This document shows positions 16,278 to 23,211 of a DNA stretch of 23,211 nucleotides, piece by piece. Under the pieces are notes generated by a model that did not search any database, was not told the origin of the DNA, and saw nothing but the letters and a program-made list of their open reading frames with translations. The translations under genes and the position numbers were made by a program. The DNA is from JBCBKZ01 sp039026975 (lineage in GTDB: Bacteria > Bacteroidota > Bacteroidia > J057), in assembly GCA_039026975.1 (NCBI GenBank), contig JBCCLI010000058.1, forward strand, positions 1 through 23,211, read 5' to 3'. Numbering within the stretch: position 1 is the first letter of the stretch; the number at the start of each line of letters is the position of its first letter.

Positions 16278-16769
16278 TTAATTAAGGAAGATGGGCTCTA
16301 TTACCTCAGAGTATCTATTAAGATCTACGATGAGGTAGTAGGACCCGTCGGCCATACGATTATGGTCGATAACAAATGTCTGCCAAGGGGTCGTATGTTC
16401 GAAAAGCATTTTTTTAGCAAGCTCTCTTTTGTCATTATACAACCTAATTTGTACTTCTTCATAATGTAACCTATCCATTACCACATTAAAACGCTGTGAA
16501 TCATAATTGGTGATGAGCTGAATTCTTTTATGCTCTCCTACATTAACTGTATCTGCTTCAAACCCTGCCCCAGATGAAAATGTGATTTCATCGAAAAAGC
16601 TGTCAATCACAGGTGCCTCACCTGGTAGTCTTTCATAATCTCTGAATACTACAGTGGCAGTAACACCTAAAAGCCCAAGAGAAATCACCCCAATAAACCT
16701 TGCTGTTTTTCTCCTTATTCTTGGTGCTACTGTGGTGTTTAGCTTTTGCGTGGGCCTCATTCTACTCAT
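16278..16769 (-). CDS. Single-pass membrane-anchored protein of unknown function
   Basis: A 163-residue protein not recognised as a named family. A basic N-terminus (MSRMRPTQKLNTTVAPRIRRKTAR) precedes one transmembrane helix (about 25-41, FIGVISLGLLGVTATVV), giving an inside-to-outside anchor. The extracytoplasmic part is predicted all-beta: VNVGEHKRIQLI, FNVVMDRLHYEEVQIRLYNDKRELAKKM, TPWQTFVIDHNRMADGSYYLIVDLN. The last portion has the alternation of a small Ig-like beta-sandwich, with a DGSYYLIVDL strand similar in rhythm to the GxYxLxV strand of type IX secretion C-terminal domains, but the anchor is N-terminal and no sorting motif is visible. It lies upstream of the EreA-like gene on the same strand, 107 bases apart, with the palindrome in between. 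Confidence 0.6.
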   Translation of the reverse strand: MSRMRPTQKLNTTVAPRIRRKTARFIGVISLGLLGVTATVVFRDYERLPGEAPVIDSFFDEITFSSGAGFEADTVNVGEHKRIQLITNYDSQRFNVVMDRLHYEEVQIRLYNDKRELAKKMLFEHTTPWQTFVIDHNRMADGSYYLIVDLNRYSEVIEPIFLN

Positions 16770-17086
16770 AATGATGTCATGCTTTTATTATCTTTTACAA
16801 TAGTCAAAAAGTTTTAAGTTAAATCTATTCCATTAATTGTATAATAGTTACGTATGTATAAAAGCATATGAAAGTGTGAGTATAAATAGAGCGTATTACC
16901 TATTCTTTTCAGTCTCTAGTCTATCTGTTAATGTGTTTGAGACTAGGCAGTCTAGCTGGCGCAAAGGCTATTTATTTGAAACATTTGTATATTTGTTTCT
17001 CTTTAATTCCTAAATAGTTTGTTTTACCATTAACATACGCTGGCTGTTACAGGCTCGCATCTGCAGTTTTCAAAATTTTTTCCAGC
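16770..17086. other. 317-base divergent intergenic region upstream of adk
   Basis: AT-rich spacer between the minus-strand membrane-anchored gene and adk. It holds one good promoter candidate (listed separately) and an inverted repeat CTAGTCT/AGACTAG around 16916-16947 with a 17-base loop, of unknown role. No convincing small reading frame or tRNA was seen. Confidence 0.5.
16988..16995 (+). promoter_or_regulatory. Candidate Bacteroidota -7 promoter element for adk
   Basis: TATATTTG is an exact match to the Bacteroidota -7 consensus TAnnTTTG. It would give a 5' leader of roughly 85 bases before the adk start. A TTTG at the -33 position with the usual spacing is not obvious, so this is only a candidate. 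Confidence 0.4.
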
Positions 17087-17662
17087 ATGCTAAATATTGT
17101 ACTCTTTGGCCCTCCAGGCGCAGGGAAAGGAACCCAATCCAAATTTCTAATAGAAAAGTTTAATCTAGTTCATTGTTCTACAGGTGATATGCTTAGGGCG
17201 GAGATGGCCTCAGGATCTACGCTGGGCCAGGAAGTCAAGCAAATAATAGCTGAAGGGAAGTTAGTGGGAGATGACATTGTTATCGCCCTTATAAGAAATA
17301 GAGTCACCAACCATCCTGAGGCCAAAGGATTTATTTTTGATGGATTTCCCAGGACAGTAGCACAAGCGGCTGCTTTAGATAAGTTGCTATCAGAACTACA
17401 TACCTCTATTTCAGCCATGGTTAGCTTGAGCGTACCTGAAGATGAACTTACTACCAGGTTAATCAAGAGGGGACAAGAAAGTGGGAGAACAGATGATAAT
17501 GAAGAAACTATCCGCAAGAGGATTACAGAATACAATGAAAAAACCTTACCGGTAGCCACTTACTACGGTGATCAGGGAAAACTAAGTGAAGTGAACGGAG
17601 TAGGTTCCATAGAAGAAATCTCGGATAGAGTATCAAGTGCTTTGGTGGCTACCAACCACTAG
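17087..17662 (+). CDS. adk: Adenylate kinase
   Basis: A 191-residue adenylate kinase that interconverts ATP plus AMP and two ADP in the cytoplasm. The P-loop is GPPGAGKGTQ (8-17), the AMP-binding part is STGDMLRAE followed by FDGFPRT, and the LID segment is LIKRGQESGRTDDNEETIRKRI. The LID is the short form without the zinc-finger-like insertion, which explains the length compared with 214 residues in E. coli; short forms are usual in Bacteroidota. The start ATG is supported by the conserved opening MLNIVLFGPPG. It is followed by a strong terminator hairpin and then obg, a common gene order in Cytophagales. Confidence 0.96.
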   Translation: MLNIVLFGPPGAGKGTQSKFLIEKFNLVHCSTGDMLRAEMASGSTLGQEVKQIIAEGKLVGDDIVIALIRNRVTNHPEAKGFIFDGFPRTVAQAAALDKLLSELHTSISAMVSLSVPEDELTTRLIKRGQESGRTDDNEETIRKRITEYNEKTLPVATYYGDQGKLSEVNGVGSIEEISDRVSSALVATNH

Positions 17663-17684
17663 AAAATAAAATTGGTTATTCTTG

Positions 17685-17721
17685 CCACATAGGATATGCC
17701 TATTCTATGTGGTTTCTTTTT
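17685..17721 (+). terminator. Intrinsic terminator between adk and obg, lying in the obg leader
   Basis: CCACATAGGATA (17685-17696) pairs with TATTCTATGTGG (17701-17712) over 12 positions (one G-U) with the loop TGCC. It is followed by TTTCTTTTT. It ends only 15 bases before the obg ATG, so obg must be reached by read-through of this hairpin or from a promoter within or very close to it; I see no such consensus. Confidence 0.85.
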
Positions 17722-17735
17722 GCACATACTTCATT

Positions 17736-18725
17736 ATGCCTCCACATCCATTTGTAGATTATGTAAAGATCTATTTCCAGAGCGGCTCTGGAGGCCACGG
17801 TGTGGTATCATGGAGAAGGGAGAAATATGTCCCTAAGGGAGGACCTGACGGAGGAGATGGAGGAGATGGGGGAAGCATCATTCTCAAGGGCAACCGCCAG
17901 TTATGGACCTTGCTAGACCTGAAATACAGGAAATATATTAAGGCTGAACACGGGAAACCAGGGGAAGGGAGTCGTAAGCATGGTAAGCGAGGGAAAGATG
18001 AGATACTAGAAGTACCCCTAGGCACAGTCATAAAAAATGCAGAGACAGGTGAGTACATAGGAGAGGTTACGGATAATGGTCAGGAACTGGTGATTCTCAA
18101 AGGAGGAAAAGGGGGAAAAGGAAACTGGCACTTCAAGTCTGCTACCCAGCAAGCACCAGATTATGCTCAGCCAGGTCTTTCTGGAGAGGAGCTTACCGGG
18201 ATACTAGAGTTAAAGGTGTTGGCTGATGTGGGGTTAGTAGGTTTTCCTAATGCAGGTAAGTCTACCCTGCTTTCCGTTATATCTGAAGCTAAGCCTAAGA
18301 TTGGGGATTATCCTTTCACTACTTTAGTCCCTAATTTGGGTATTATCAGGCATAGAGACCAGCAGTCTTTTGTCATGGCAGATATTCCAGGGATCATAGA
18401 AGGAGCGCATAAAGGGAAAGGACTAGGGATTCATTTTCTCCGTCATATAGAGAGAAATAGTGTATTGCTATTTATGGTTCCAGTGGACTCAGATAATATC
18501 CAAGTAGAATATGAAACGCTGTTAAATGAGCTGAAGGAATATAATGCTGATTTGCTACATAAGACCAGGGTACTTGCCCTAACCAAATCAGATATGATAG
18601 ATGCAGAGTTAGAAGAAGAAATTAAAGCTAGCTTGCCCAAAATACCCTATATCTTTATTTCCTCTGTAGCCCAGCAAGGGTTACAAAACCTAAAAGATCT
18701 TTTGTGGAAAAGCCTTCAAGAATAA
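17736..18725 (+). CDS. obg: GTPase Obg/CgtA, ribosome-assembly GTPase
   Basis: The frame opens at a TTG at 17682, but that lies inside a terminator hairpin. The ATG at 17736 gives MPPHPFVDYVKIYFQSGSGG, the usual Obg beginning, and 329 residues. The glycine-rich Obg fold (1-158) has GGPDGGDGGDGGSI (35-48). The G domain has G1 GFPNAGKST (169-177), G2 PFTTL (193-197), G3 DIPG (216-219), G4 TKSD (283-286; Thr in place of the usual Asn) and G5 SSVA (309-312). The variable C-terminal domain of some Obg proteins is absent, as usual in this phylum. Obg binds the 50S subunit and takes part in late ribosome assembly and stringent-response signalling. It follows adk, with the terminator in its leader. 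Confidence 0.95.
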   Translation: MPPHPFVDYVKIYFQSGSGGHGVVSWRREKYVPKGGPDGGDGGDGGSIILKGNRQLWTLLDLKYRKYIKAEHGKPGEGSRKHGKRGKDEILEVPLGTVIKNAETGEYIGEVTDNGQELVILKGGKGGKGNWHFKSATQQAPDYAQPGLSGEELTGILELKVLADVGLVGFPNAGKSTLLSVISEAKPKIGDYPFTTLVPNLGIIRHRDQQSFVMADIPGIIEGAHKGKGLGIHFLRHIERNSVLLFMVPVDSDNIQVEYETLLNELKEYNADLLHKTRVLALTKSDMIDAELEEEIKASLPKIPYIFISSVAQQGLQNLKDLLWKSLQE

Positions 18726-18789
18726 ATGGAGAGAACTTCCCTTCATTTATGTATCTTCCGGCTTGCTAAATACATTTTTAGGCTGACAT

Positions 18790-20037
18790 ATGCTCCAGAT
18801 AGCATTTCAAACACGTATCCTCTCTAATGGACTCAAGGTAATAGTGCATGAAGACCATGCCGTACCTAAAGTAGTAGTTGACATTTTATACCAGGTAGGC
18901 TCCAAGGATGAGAATCCTGAACTGACGGGTTTTGCCCACCTTTTTGAGCATCTCATGTTTGAAGGGAGTAAACACATTCCTTCTTATGATACGCCTCTCC
19001 AAAGAGTGGGAGGACAAAATAATGCTTTTACCACGCCTGACATTACTAATTATTACCTGACTGTACCTGCCAACCAACTAGAAACAGCCTTCTGGTTAGA
19101 ATCTGATAGAATGCTGGAGTTGGCCTTTTCTCAGGAAAAGCTAGATATTCAGAAAAGTGTGGTCATAGAAGAGTATAAGCAGCGCTATCTGAATCAACCT
19201 TATGGAGATGCACACCTAAAGCTTAGGTCTATCCACTATCAGAAACATCCCTACAGATGGCCCACCATAGGAAAAGATATAAGCCATATAGAGGAGGCTA
19301 CCCTGACCAATGTGAAGGATTTTTTCTATCAGTTTTATGCTCCTAATAATGCTACGCTAGTAGTTGCCGGTTCTGTAAATCCAGAAGAGGTATACCAACT
19401 GGCAGAAAAGTGGTTTGGAGGGATTCCCCAACGGAAACTAGGAAAAAAGACTTTACCCATAGAGCCTACACAGAAAGCACCTAGGCATATGGATATTACA
19501 GGAAAAGTTCCTTTCCCTGCTGTTTATAAAATGTTCCATATGCCTGCCCAGTCAGATCCAGATTATTATGTAGCAGATATTTTGACAGACCTTTTGTCTA
19601 ATGGGAAAAGTGGTATTTTATACCAGAAAATGGTGAGAGAAAAGCAGATAGCCTCTCAGGCTTCCTCTTTCACTTGGGGGTTACACCATCCGGGGATCAT
19701 TTCCTTGGATGCCAAAATAGCTGAAAATCATTCTTTAGAAGAATATGAAAATGCCCTTCAAGAAGTAATAGAAGAAGTGTGCAAGATATCTGAAGAAGAA
19801 CTCGAGCGGATGAAAAAGAAGCTATCAGCTAGTTTTATCATGCAGAAAGCCTACCTCCTAAATAAGACTATGGCCCTGGCTATGTATGACAGTCTGGGAG
19901 ATGTGGATCTAATAAATCAGACCCCGGCTTTGTATGAATCTATTACCCTGGATCAGGTGCAAGCTGCTGCCAGAAAGTATTTTGATAAAAATAACTGTAG
20001 TACCCTTTACTACTTACCGGAAAGTAGAGCCAACTAA
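18790..20037 (+). CDS. M16-family metallopeptidase, catalytic subunit
   Basis: A 415-residue pitrilysin-type (M16B) peptidase with the inverted zinc motif HLFEH (50-54), embedded in TGFAHLFEHLMFEGS. The downstream zinc glutamate is in VVIEEYKQR (Glu127/128), at the expected spacing. Residues from about 210 form the second, non-catalytic half typical of M16, with SGILYQKMVREKQIASQASS. No signal peptide is visible at the ATG (MLQIAFQTRILSNGLKVIVHED), so a cytoplasmic site is most likely, although some M16 proteins of Bacteroidota are exported; a longer start was not seen. It precedes a second M16 gene that lacks the zinc motif by 32 bases, and the pair probably forms a heterodimer closing around peptide substrates. 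Confidence 0.92.
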   Translation: MLQIAFQTRILSNGLKVIVHEDHAVPKVVVDILYQVGSKDENPELTGFAHLFEHLMFEGSKHIPSYDTPLQRVGGQNNAFTTPDITNYYLTVPANQLETAFWLESDRMLELAFSQEKLDIQKSVVIEEYKQRYLNQPYGDAHLKLRSIHYQKHPYRWPTIGKDISHIEEATLTNVKDFFYQFYAPNNATLVVAGSVNPEEVYQLAEKWFGGIPQRKLGKKTLPIEPTQKAPRHMDITGKVPFPAVYKMFHMPAQSDPDYYVADILTDLLSNGKSGILYQKMVREKQIASQASSFTWGLHHPGIISLDAKIAENHSLEEYENALQEVIEEVCKISEEELERMKKKLSASFIMQKAYLLNKTMALAMYDSLGDVDLINQTPALYESITLDQVQAAARKYFDKNNCSTLYYLPESRAN

Positions 20038-20069
20038 GTGCTGAGAGATTAGCTGTTAACTTATCCTAG

Positions 20070-21356
20070 ATGCTGAATAGAACACTACCCCCTTCCAGTC
20101 CACCCTTACAAAGGTTTAGCCTTCCCTCTTTTGAAAAGTATTTTCTGACTAATGGAATACCTGTTTATTTCATATCTCATGGGGACCTACCACTAGTAGC
20201 TGTCAAGGCTATTTATAATTCTGGATCTGCTTACCAGGATGAAGTAGGTATAGCCAGCTTCAGCACCAAAATGATGATGGAGGGGACTAAGGCATACAAT
20301 AGCGTTTCACTGGCTAAAAAACTAGATGAGACAGGTGCCTGGTTGTACCCAGAGATAGATGATGAGTATATAGCTGTTAATCTTTCTACAGTTAGTAGTC
20401 ACCTGGAGGAGGCCCTCCCGCTTATGGCTTCAGTAATGCTGGATCCTACTTTTCCAGAGCAGGAATTTGAGCAGCTTATAATTAGAGAAATGGCTAGGCT
20501 AAAAGTAGAGTCTGCCAAAACCCGCTTTCAGGCTAGAAAAGCGTTTGATAAGCTGCTATTTGGGGCAGGGCATCCCTATGCAGACTTCTTAGATCTCTCT
20601 GAGTTAGGAAACATCAGTCTACCCACGATTAAGGCTTTTTACCAGGAGCACATGGCTTCTGGTACATTCTCTCTCATAGTGGTAGGAAAGCTGGATCCAT
20701 CCAGATTATTATCTTTACTAGAAGACCAGTTTGGCCACTTACCTCCCTTTCAGCCCAATACACGGTTTTCTAAAGCTAAGGAGGCAGTAGTGAAGACTAG
20801 TGGAGGAAGGCATCATGTCCACCTTGAGGGTTCACAAGCCACCATTAGGTTAGGGCATTTAGCCTTTGCTCGTTCTCACGAGGATTTTCATCCTATGCAG
20901 ATCGTGAATACAGCTTTAGGTGGGTATTTTGGGTCCCGCCTGATGAAGTCTATACGGGAAGAGAAAGGATATACGTATGGGATTTATTCTGCTTGGTCTT
21001 GTTACAGGTACCATGGAGCCTTTTTTATTCAGAGTGATATAGGCAAGGAATACATTCAAGACGCGATTGACTGTATCAAGCAGGAAATCAGAAAACTAGC
21101 GGAACAGGGCGTTTCTGATAAGGAAATGGACCTAATCCGAAATTATTTGTTGGGAACTAGCATTAATAGGAGAGAAACCCCTTTCCAAATAGCTGACATT
21201 TTAACGTACAGCATAGCTAACGAGATAAGCTTTGAGGAAATGGATAGGAAATTTGAGGTGCTAGAAAATATTACTGCTAGAGAGATAGGAGAGTATGCTG
21301 AGAAATACTTCCATCCAGATAATTGGCTGGAAGTCATAGCAGGTCCTGAGTTTTAG
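20070..21356 (+). CDS. M16-family protein, non-catalytic partner subunit
   Basis: A 428-residue M16B homologue. The position of the zinc motif reads FSTKMMMEG (64-72), so HxxEH is lost and this chain cannot bind the metal in the usual way. It keeps the substrate-binding signature of the second half, GYFGSRLMKSIREEKGYTYG (285-304), with Arg290 and Tyr301/303. This division, one chain with HxxEH and one with the R/Y pair, is the known heterodimeric M16B arrangement. The partner is the gene 32 bases upstream, and the two should be cotranslated from one mRNA. No signal peptide is evident. No clear terminator follows directly; the first good one lies about 250 bases downstream. Confidence 0.9.
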   Translation: MLNRTLPPSSPPLQRFSLPSFEKYFLTNGIPVYFISHGDLPLVAVKAIYNSGSAYQDEVGIASFSTKMMMEGTKAYNSVSLAKKLDETGAWLYPEIDDEYIAVNLSTVSSHLEEALPLMASVMLDPTFPEQEFEQLIIREMARLKVESAKTRFQARKAFDKLLFGAGHPYADFLDLSELGNISLPTIKAFYQEHMASGTFSLIVVGKLDPSRLLSLLEDQFGHLPPFQPNTRFSKAKEAVVKTSGGRHHVHLEGSQATIRLGHLAFARSHEDFHPMQIVNTALGGYFGSRLMKSIREEKGYTYGIYSAWSCYRYHGAFFIQSDIGKEYIQDAIDCIKQEIRKLAEQGVSDKEMDLIRNYLLGTSINRRETPFQIADILTYSIANEISFEEMDRKFEVLENITAREIGEYAEKYFHPDNWLEVIAGPEF

Positions 21357-21572
21357 GTCTATTGTTTTTGTTACAGGTAAAGGAAACTCACTAGGCATGG
21401 CTCTTCATACTAACCTCTAGTTATAAGCCACTAATTCACAGAGTAAACACAAATCATTCGTATTCATTTGTTGATTCATCTGTAAGTAATGAAGGATAGT
21501 ATTGAAATTTGGGGTGTTATGTTGTTTCCAAAACCTTAGCCTTATACATCATCTCTAAAGCGGGTGGGCCGC

Positions 21573-21594
21573 TCCTCCACGGGTTGTGGGAGGA
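21573..21594. repeat. Hairpin upstream of the terminator in the long gap
   Basis: TCCTCCAC (21573-21580) pairs with GTGGGAGGA (21586-21594) with one bulged base and the loop GGGTT. It stands ten bases upstream of the next hairpin; the two may form one 3'-end structure. Confidence 0.45.
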
Positions 21595-21603
21595 TATTAG
21601 CGT

Positions 21604-21628
21604 TGCATTGGAGGGACAATGCATTTTT
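21604..21628 (+). terminator. Intrinsic terminator downstream of the M16 gene pair
   Basis: TGCATTG (21604-21610) pairs perfectly with CAATGCA (21617-21623) across the loop GAGGGA and is followed by five T residues. It is the first terminator-like structure after the M16 pair, 248 bases beyond the stop, so it may end that operon or an unseen small RNA. Confidence 0.55.
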
Positions 21629-21735
21629 GCCTACTCGTATGTTTACCCCAAAAGGAGAAATTGGCTAGATTGAAGAATTTAACAATTTAAATGGCAAGAG
21701 AAGGGGAGCTTTTTTGCTACGGAAAAAAGTAGGGT

Positions 21736-21775
21736 ACAGGGCTGATATGGAAGGCACAGGGTGGATATGGAAGGC
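21736..21775. repeat. Two-copy 20-bp tandem repeat
   Basis: The unit ACAGGG-nn-GATATGGAAGGC occurs at 21736-21755 and 21756-21775, with CT and TG at the variable positions (18 of 20 identical). The unit is not a multiple of three and no gene spans it. Confidence 0.7.
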
Positions 21776-21787
21776 CGCCTGCAGGCG
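21776..21787. repeat. 12-bp perfect palindrome CGCCTGCAGGCG
   Basis: It directly follows the tandem repeat and is much richer in G+C than its surroundings. Role unknown; it could be part of a small dispersed repeat. Confidence 0.5.
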
Positions 21788-21943
21788 ACGAAGCCTAGGT
21801 AAAGCTTATTTTTAACATAAATTGGCAACTGAAATGCTTCTAAAAGGTCCCTTATCATTTGCTCTTCTTCATTTTCCTTGTTGAAAACGAAGCAAAAAAT
21901 AAGAACGAACAAACCAAGGCCTTCCCACAGGCTATCCTCCCAG

Positions 21944-21959
21944 TCCCGAAAAATCGGGA
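21944..21959. repeat. TCCCGA/TCGGGA hairpin in the long gap
   Basis: TCCCGA (21944-21949) and TCGGGA (21954-21959) flank AAAA. No T-run follows. Short hairpins of this kind often mark dispersed intergenic repeats. Confidence 0.4.
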
Positions 21960-22220
21960 TTCACCCCTACGCACAGGAGAATCAGGCAGGATTAAGGGGG
22001 GAGAACCATGAATTCGACTTAATAGACCAATTTTTCAAACTAATGAGCCCCTTTCAAATAAGTCATCTCACTTCGTGGCAACAAATTATCCCCCAATAGG
22101 GATTTGCTGAATATGCTCAATTCATGATTGAGAATTACTGCCACCGTAGTGAACTCTGACAAATCCTTCTCTCAAGTCATTCTTAGGTATAGCACCAGAG
22201 CTAAGAACCTAAACCCTTAT

Positions 22221-23156
22221 ATGACAGAAAAGGACATTCAGGAAATTGGGAAAAAGCACTATGGAGAGGTTCCTAAGGAAATCATTCGCAAAACCATAGG
22301 GATGTGTAATGAGGTCTACGAACTGGTATTCTCCGGTGAAAGTGTGATTCTCAGGATGAATAAAGAGAAAGAATGGATTTATGGAACACATAAATTTCTC
22401 CCGCTCTTTAAACAGCTAAAGATTAAGACCCCGGAAATTCTCATTGAGGATTACACTAAAGAATCCTTCCCCTTCTGTTATCAGATCCTCACCAAAGTAG
22501 AAGGCAAAGATCTCCTGGAAGTATTTCATACCCTATCCACCGCCCAACTCAAGGGAATCGCACAAGAAGTATCTGACATCATGGATAAGTTTAAGTCTCT
22601 CCCTCCAGTGGAAAGCTTTGGAGGGTTTACGGGTTTGAATGAATCTCATGAGGAAGATCTGCTAAGCATACTGTTGAACAAGAGAAAAGATATTGAGGAG
22701 AGAAATAAGGTCTCCGGAATATTTGATGAGGAGATTCTGGACATTCATAAGAGATTGCTGGAAAAGTATACCCCTTACTTCCTGCAGGTAAAACCCAGGT
22801 TATACTATGACGACCTGAACTCAAAGAATGTCATGATATACAAAGGGAAGTTTAACGGATTGGTAGATCTGGATTTTTTACTGAAGGGAGATTACCTGGA
22901 ATCCATAGGAAGCATTCAGGCCGTCTGGTATGGAACAGAACTGGGCGAAATCTACATTAATGAAATCCTTAAATGTCAGGGGCTGGATTCCTACCACCGG
23001 AATATCATTAATGTTTATACTATCTTTACGCTCATGGGGTGGAGTATGGAGGCAGGCGTGGTGCATAACGGAAACTCTACCGGAGTGATTAACTGGGATA
23101 GAATAAAGAAAGCCAGAAAGAAGATTAAGGCTATTTATGCATCCATACAAGGATAG
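22221..23156 (+). CDS. Aminoglycoside-phosphotransferase (APH)-fold small-molecule kinase
   Basis: The frame opens at a TTG at 22128, but the first 31 codons show no domain character and run out of the repeat-rich gap; the ATG at 22221 (MTEKDIQEIGKKHYG) is preferred, giving 311 residues. Numbering from that start, the N-lobe has MCNEVYELVFSGESVILRMN (about 28-47) with Arg in place of the usual ATP-binding lysine area. The Brenner-type motif LYYDDLNSKNVM (194-205) has the catalytic Asp198 and Asn203, but Tyr replaces the usual His at 196. The metal-binding LVDLDF motif (214-219) holds Asp216. This is the APH/choline-kinase/homoserine-kinase-like fold, which phosphorylates a hydroxyl of a small molecule. 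The substrate cannot be inferred, and resistance should not be assumed. C-ending codons seem commoner than in neighbouring genes, a weak hint of a different origin. Confidence 0.75.
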   Translation: MTEKDIQEIGKKHYGEVPKEIIRKTIGMCNEVYELVFSGESVILRMNKEKEWIYGTHKFLPLFKQLKIKTPEILIEDYTKESFPFCYQILTKVEGKDLLEVFHTLSTAQLKGIAQEVSDIMDKFKSLPPVESFGGFTGLNESHEEDLLSILLNKRKDIEERNKVSGIFDEEILDIHKRLLEKYTPYFLQVKPRLYYDDLNSKNVMIYKGKFNGLVDLDFLLKGDYLESIGSIQAVWYGTELGEIYINEILKCQGLDSYHRNIINVYTIFTLMGWSMEAGVVHNGNSTGVINWDRIKKARKKIKAIYASIQG

Positions 23157-23211
23157 GAAAACGGTCCTAAATCTCTTCCAAAAGAATCCACGAATACACT
23201 AATGGACACAA

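Larger units (their letters stand above)
21357..22220. other. 864-base repeat- and hairpin-rich region without a convincing gene
   Basis: This long gap holds two adjacent hairpins (the second a terminator), a CTTTTTT/AAAAAAG repeat near 21709-21729, an 18-of-20 tandem duplication, a 12-bp palindrome and a TCCCGA/TCGGGA hairpin. The open frames present (21679-21912 minus; 21878-22099 plus) have no recognisable domains and run through repeats. It reads like decayed or repeat-seeded DNA, possibly an old insertion, but no transposase remnant or target-site duplication is recognisable. Confidence 0.5.

Noticed and set aside
17170..17559. 129-codon minus-strand frame inside adk
   Set aside because: Fully antisense to a certain adenylate kinase gene, with no recognisable domain.
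17682..17735. Upstream extension of obg from a TTG
   Set aside because: The extra 18 codons lie within a terminator hairpin and are not Obg-like; the ATG at 17736 gives the conserved N-terminus.
21679..21912. 77-codon minus-strand frame in the long gap
   Set aside because: Its sequence is largely read from the tandem repeat and palindrome; no domain and no support.
21878..22099. 73-codon plus-strand frame in the long gap
   Set aside because: It runs through the TCCCGA/TCGGGA hairpin, is low in complexity at the start and has no recognisable domain or ribosome binding site; coding status unsupported.
22116..22132. CTCAAT/ATTGAG inverted repeat before the APH-fold gene
   Set aside because: Six-base arms with AT-rich sequence and no T-run are expected by chance in a region of this size.
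1..23211. CRISPR arrays, tRNA or rRNA genes, and complete insertion sequences
   Set aside because: No regularly spaced repeats, cloverleaf sequences, rRNA segments or transposase motifs were seen on either strand.

Overview
This window most likely comes from a member of the Bacteroidota, probably order Cytophagales. Base composition is moderately low in G+C by eye, and the gene set is typical of the group: a large secreted M14 zinc carboxypeptidase, a short-LID adenylate kinase followed by Obg and two M16 peptidases, a RavA/ViaA pair, a YcxB-like protein and a DUF4173-like membrane protein. Most genes lack a clear Shine-Dalgarno sequence, and one promoter matches the Bacteroidota -7 consensus TAnnTTTG. 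The order-level call is inference, because there is no rRNA gene to anchor it.

Left part (1-5100): the C-terminal end of a polytopic membrane protein, a MazG-like nucleotide pyrophosphohydrolase, a short inverted repeat of dispersed-repeat type, and the M14 carypeptidase-type gene (zinc carboxypeptidase) on the minus strand. Divergent from it is a two-gene toxin-antitoxin module: a small MqsR-like toxin candidate followed by an antitoxin that joins a degenerate MqsA-type zinc-finger region, a helix-turn-helix and a C-terminal Panacea/SocA (DUF4065) domain. An intrinsic terminator closes the module.

Middle part (5101-13397): a stand-alone histidinol-phosphate aminotransferase homologue, a MarR-type regulator, a probable bacterial VLRF1 (Vms1/Ankzf1-like) release factor or peptidyl-tRNA hydrolase, a YcxB-like membrane protein, a DUF4173-like membrane protein, and the ravA-viaA pair encoding a MoxR-class AAA+ ATPase and its VWA partner. 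A clear terminator follows viaA. Several gene pairs converge with 1-bp gaps or 8-bp overlaps.

Right part (13398-23211): three minus-strand genes encode an Amidase_3-type cell-wall amidase with expanded loops, an exported EreA/TraB-superfamily-like protein that seems to have lost both conserved histidines, and a single-pass membrane-anchored protein of unknown function. These are followed by the plus-strand housekeeping block adk, obg and two M16 peptidase subunits, one with and one without the zinc motif. Next comes about 860 bases of repeat- and hairpin-rich DNA without a convincing gene, then an aminoglycoside-phosphotransferase-fold kinase.

The points of most interest are the VLRF1-like protein, the toxin/Panacea-antitoxin module, the apparently dead EreA-like protein with a long palindrome against its start codon, and the terminator placed between adk and obg in the obg leader.
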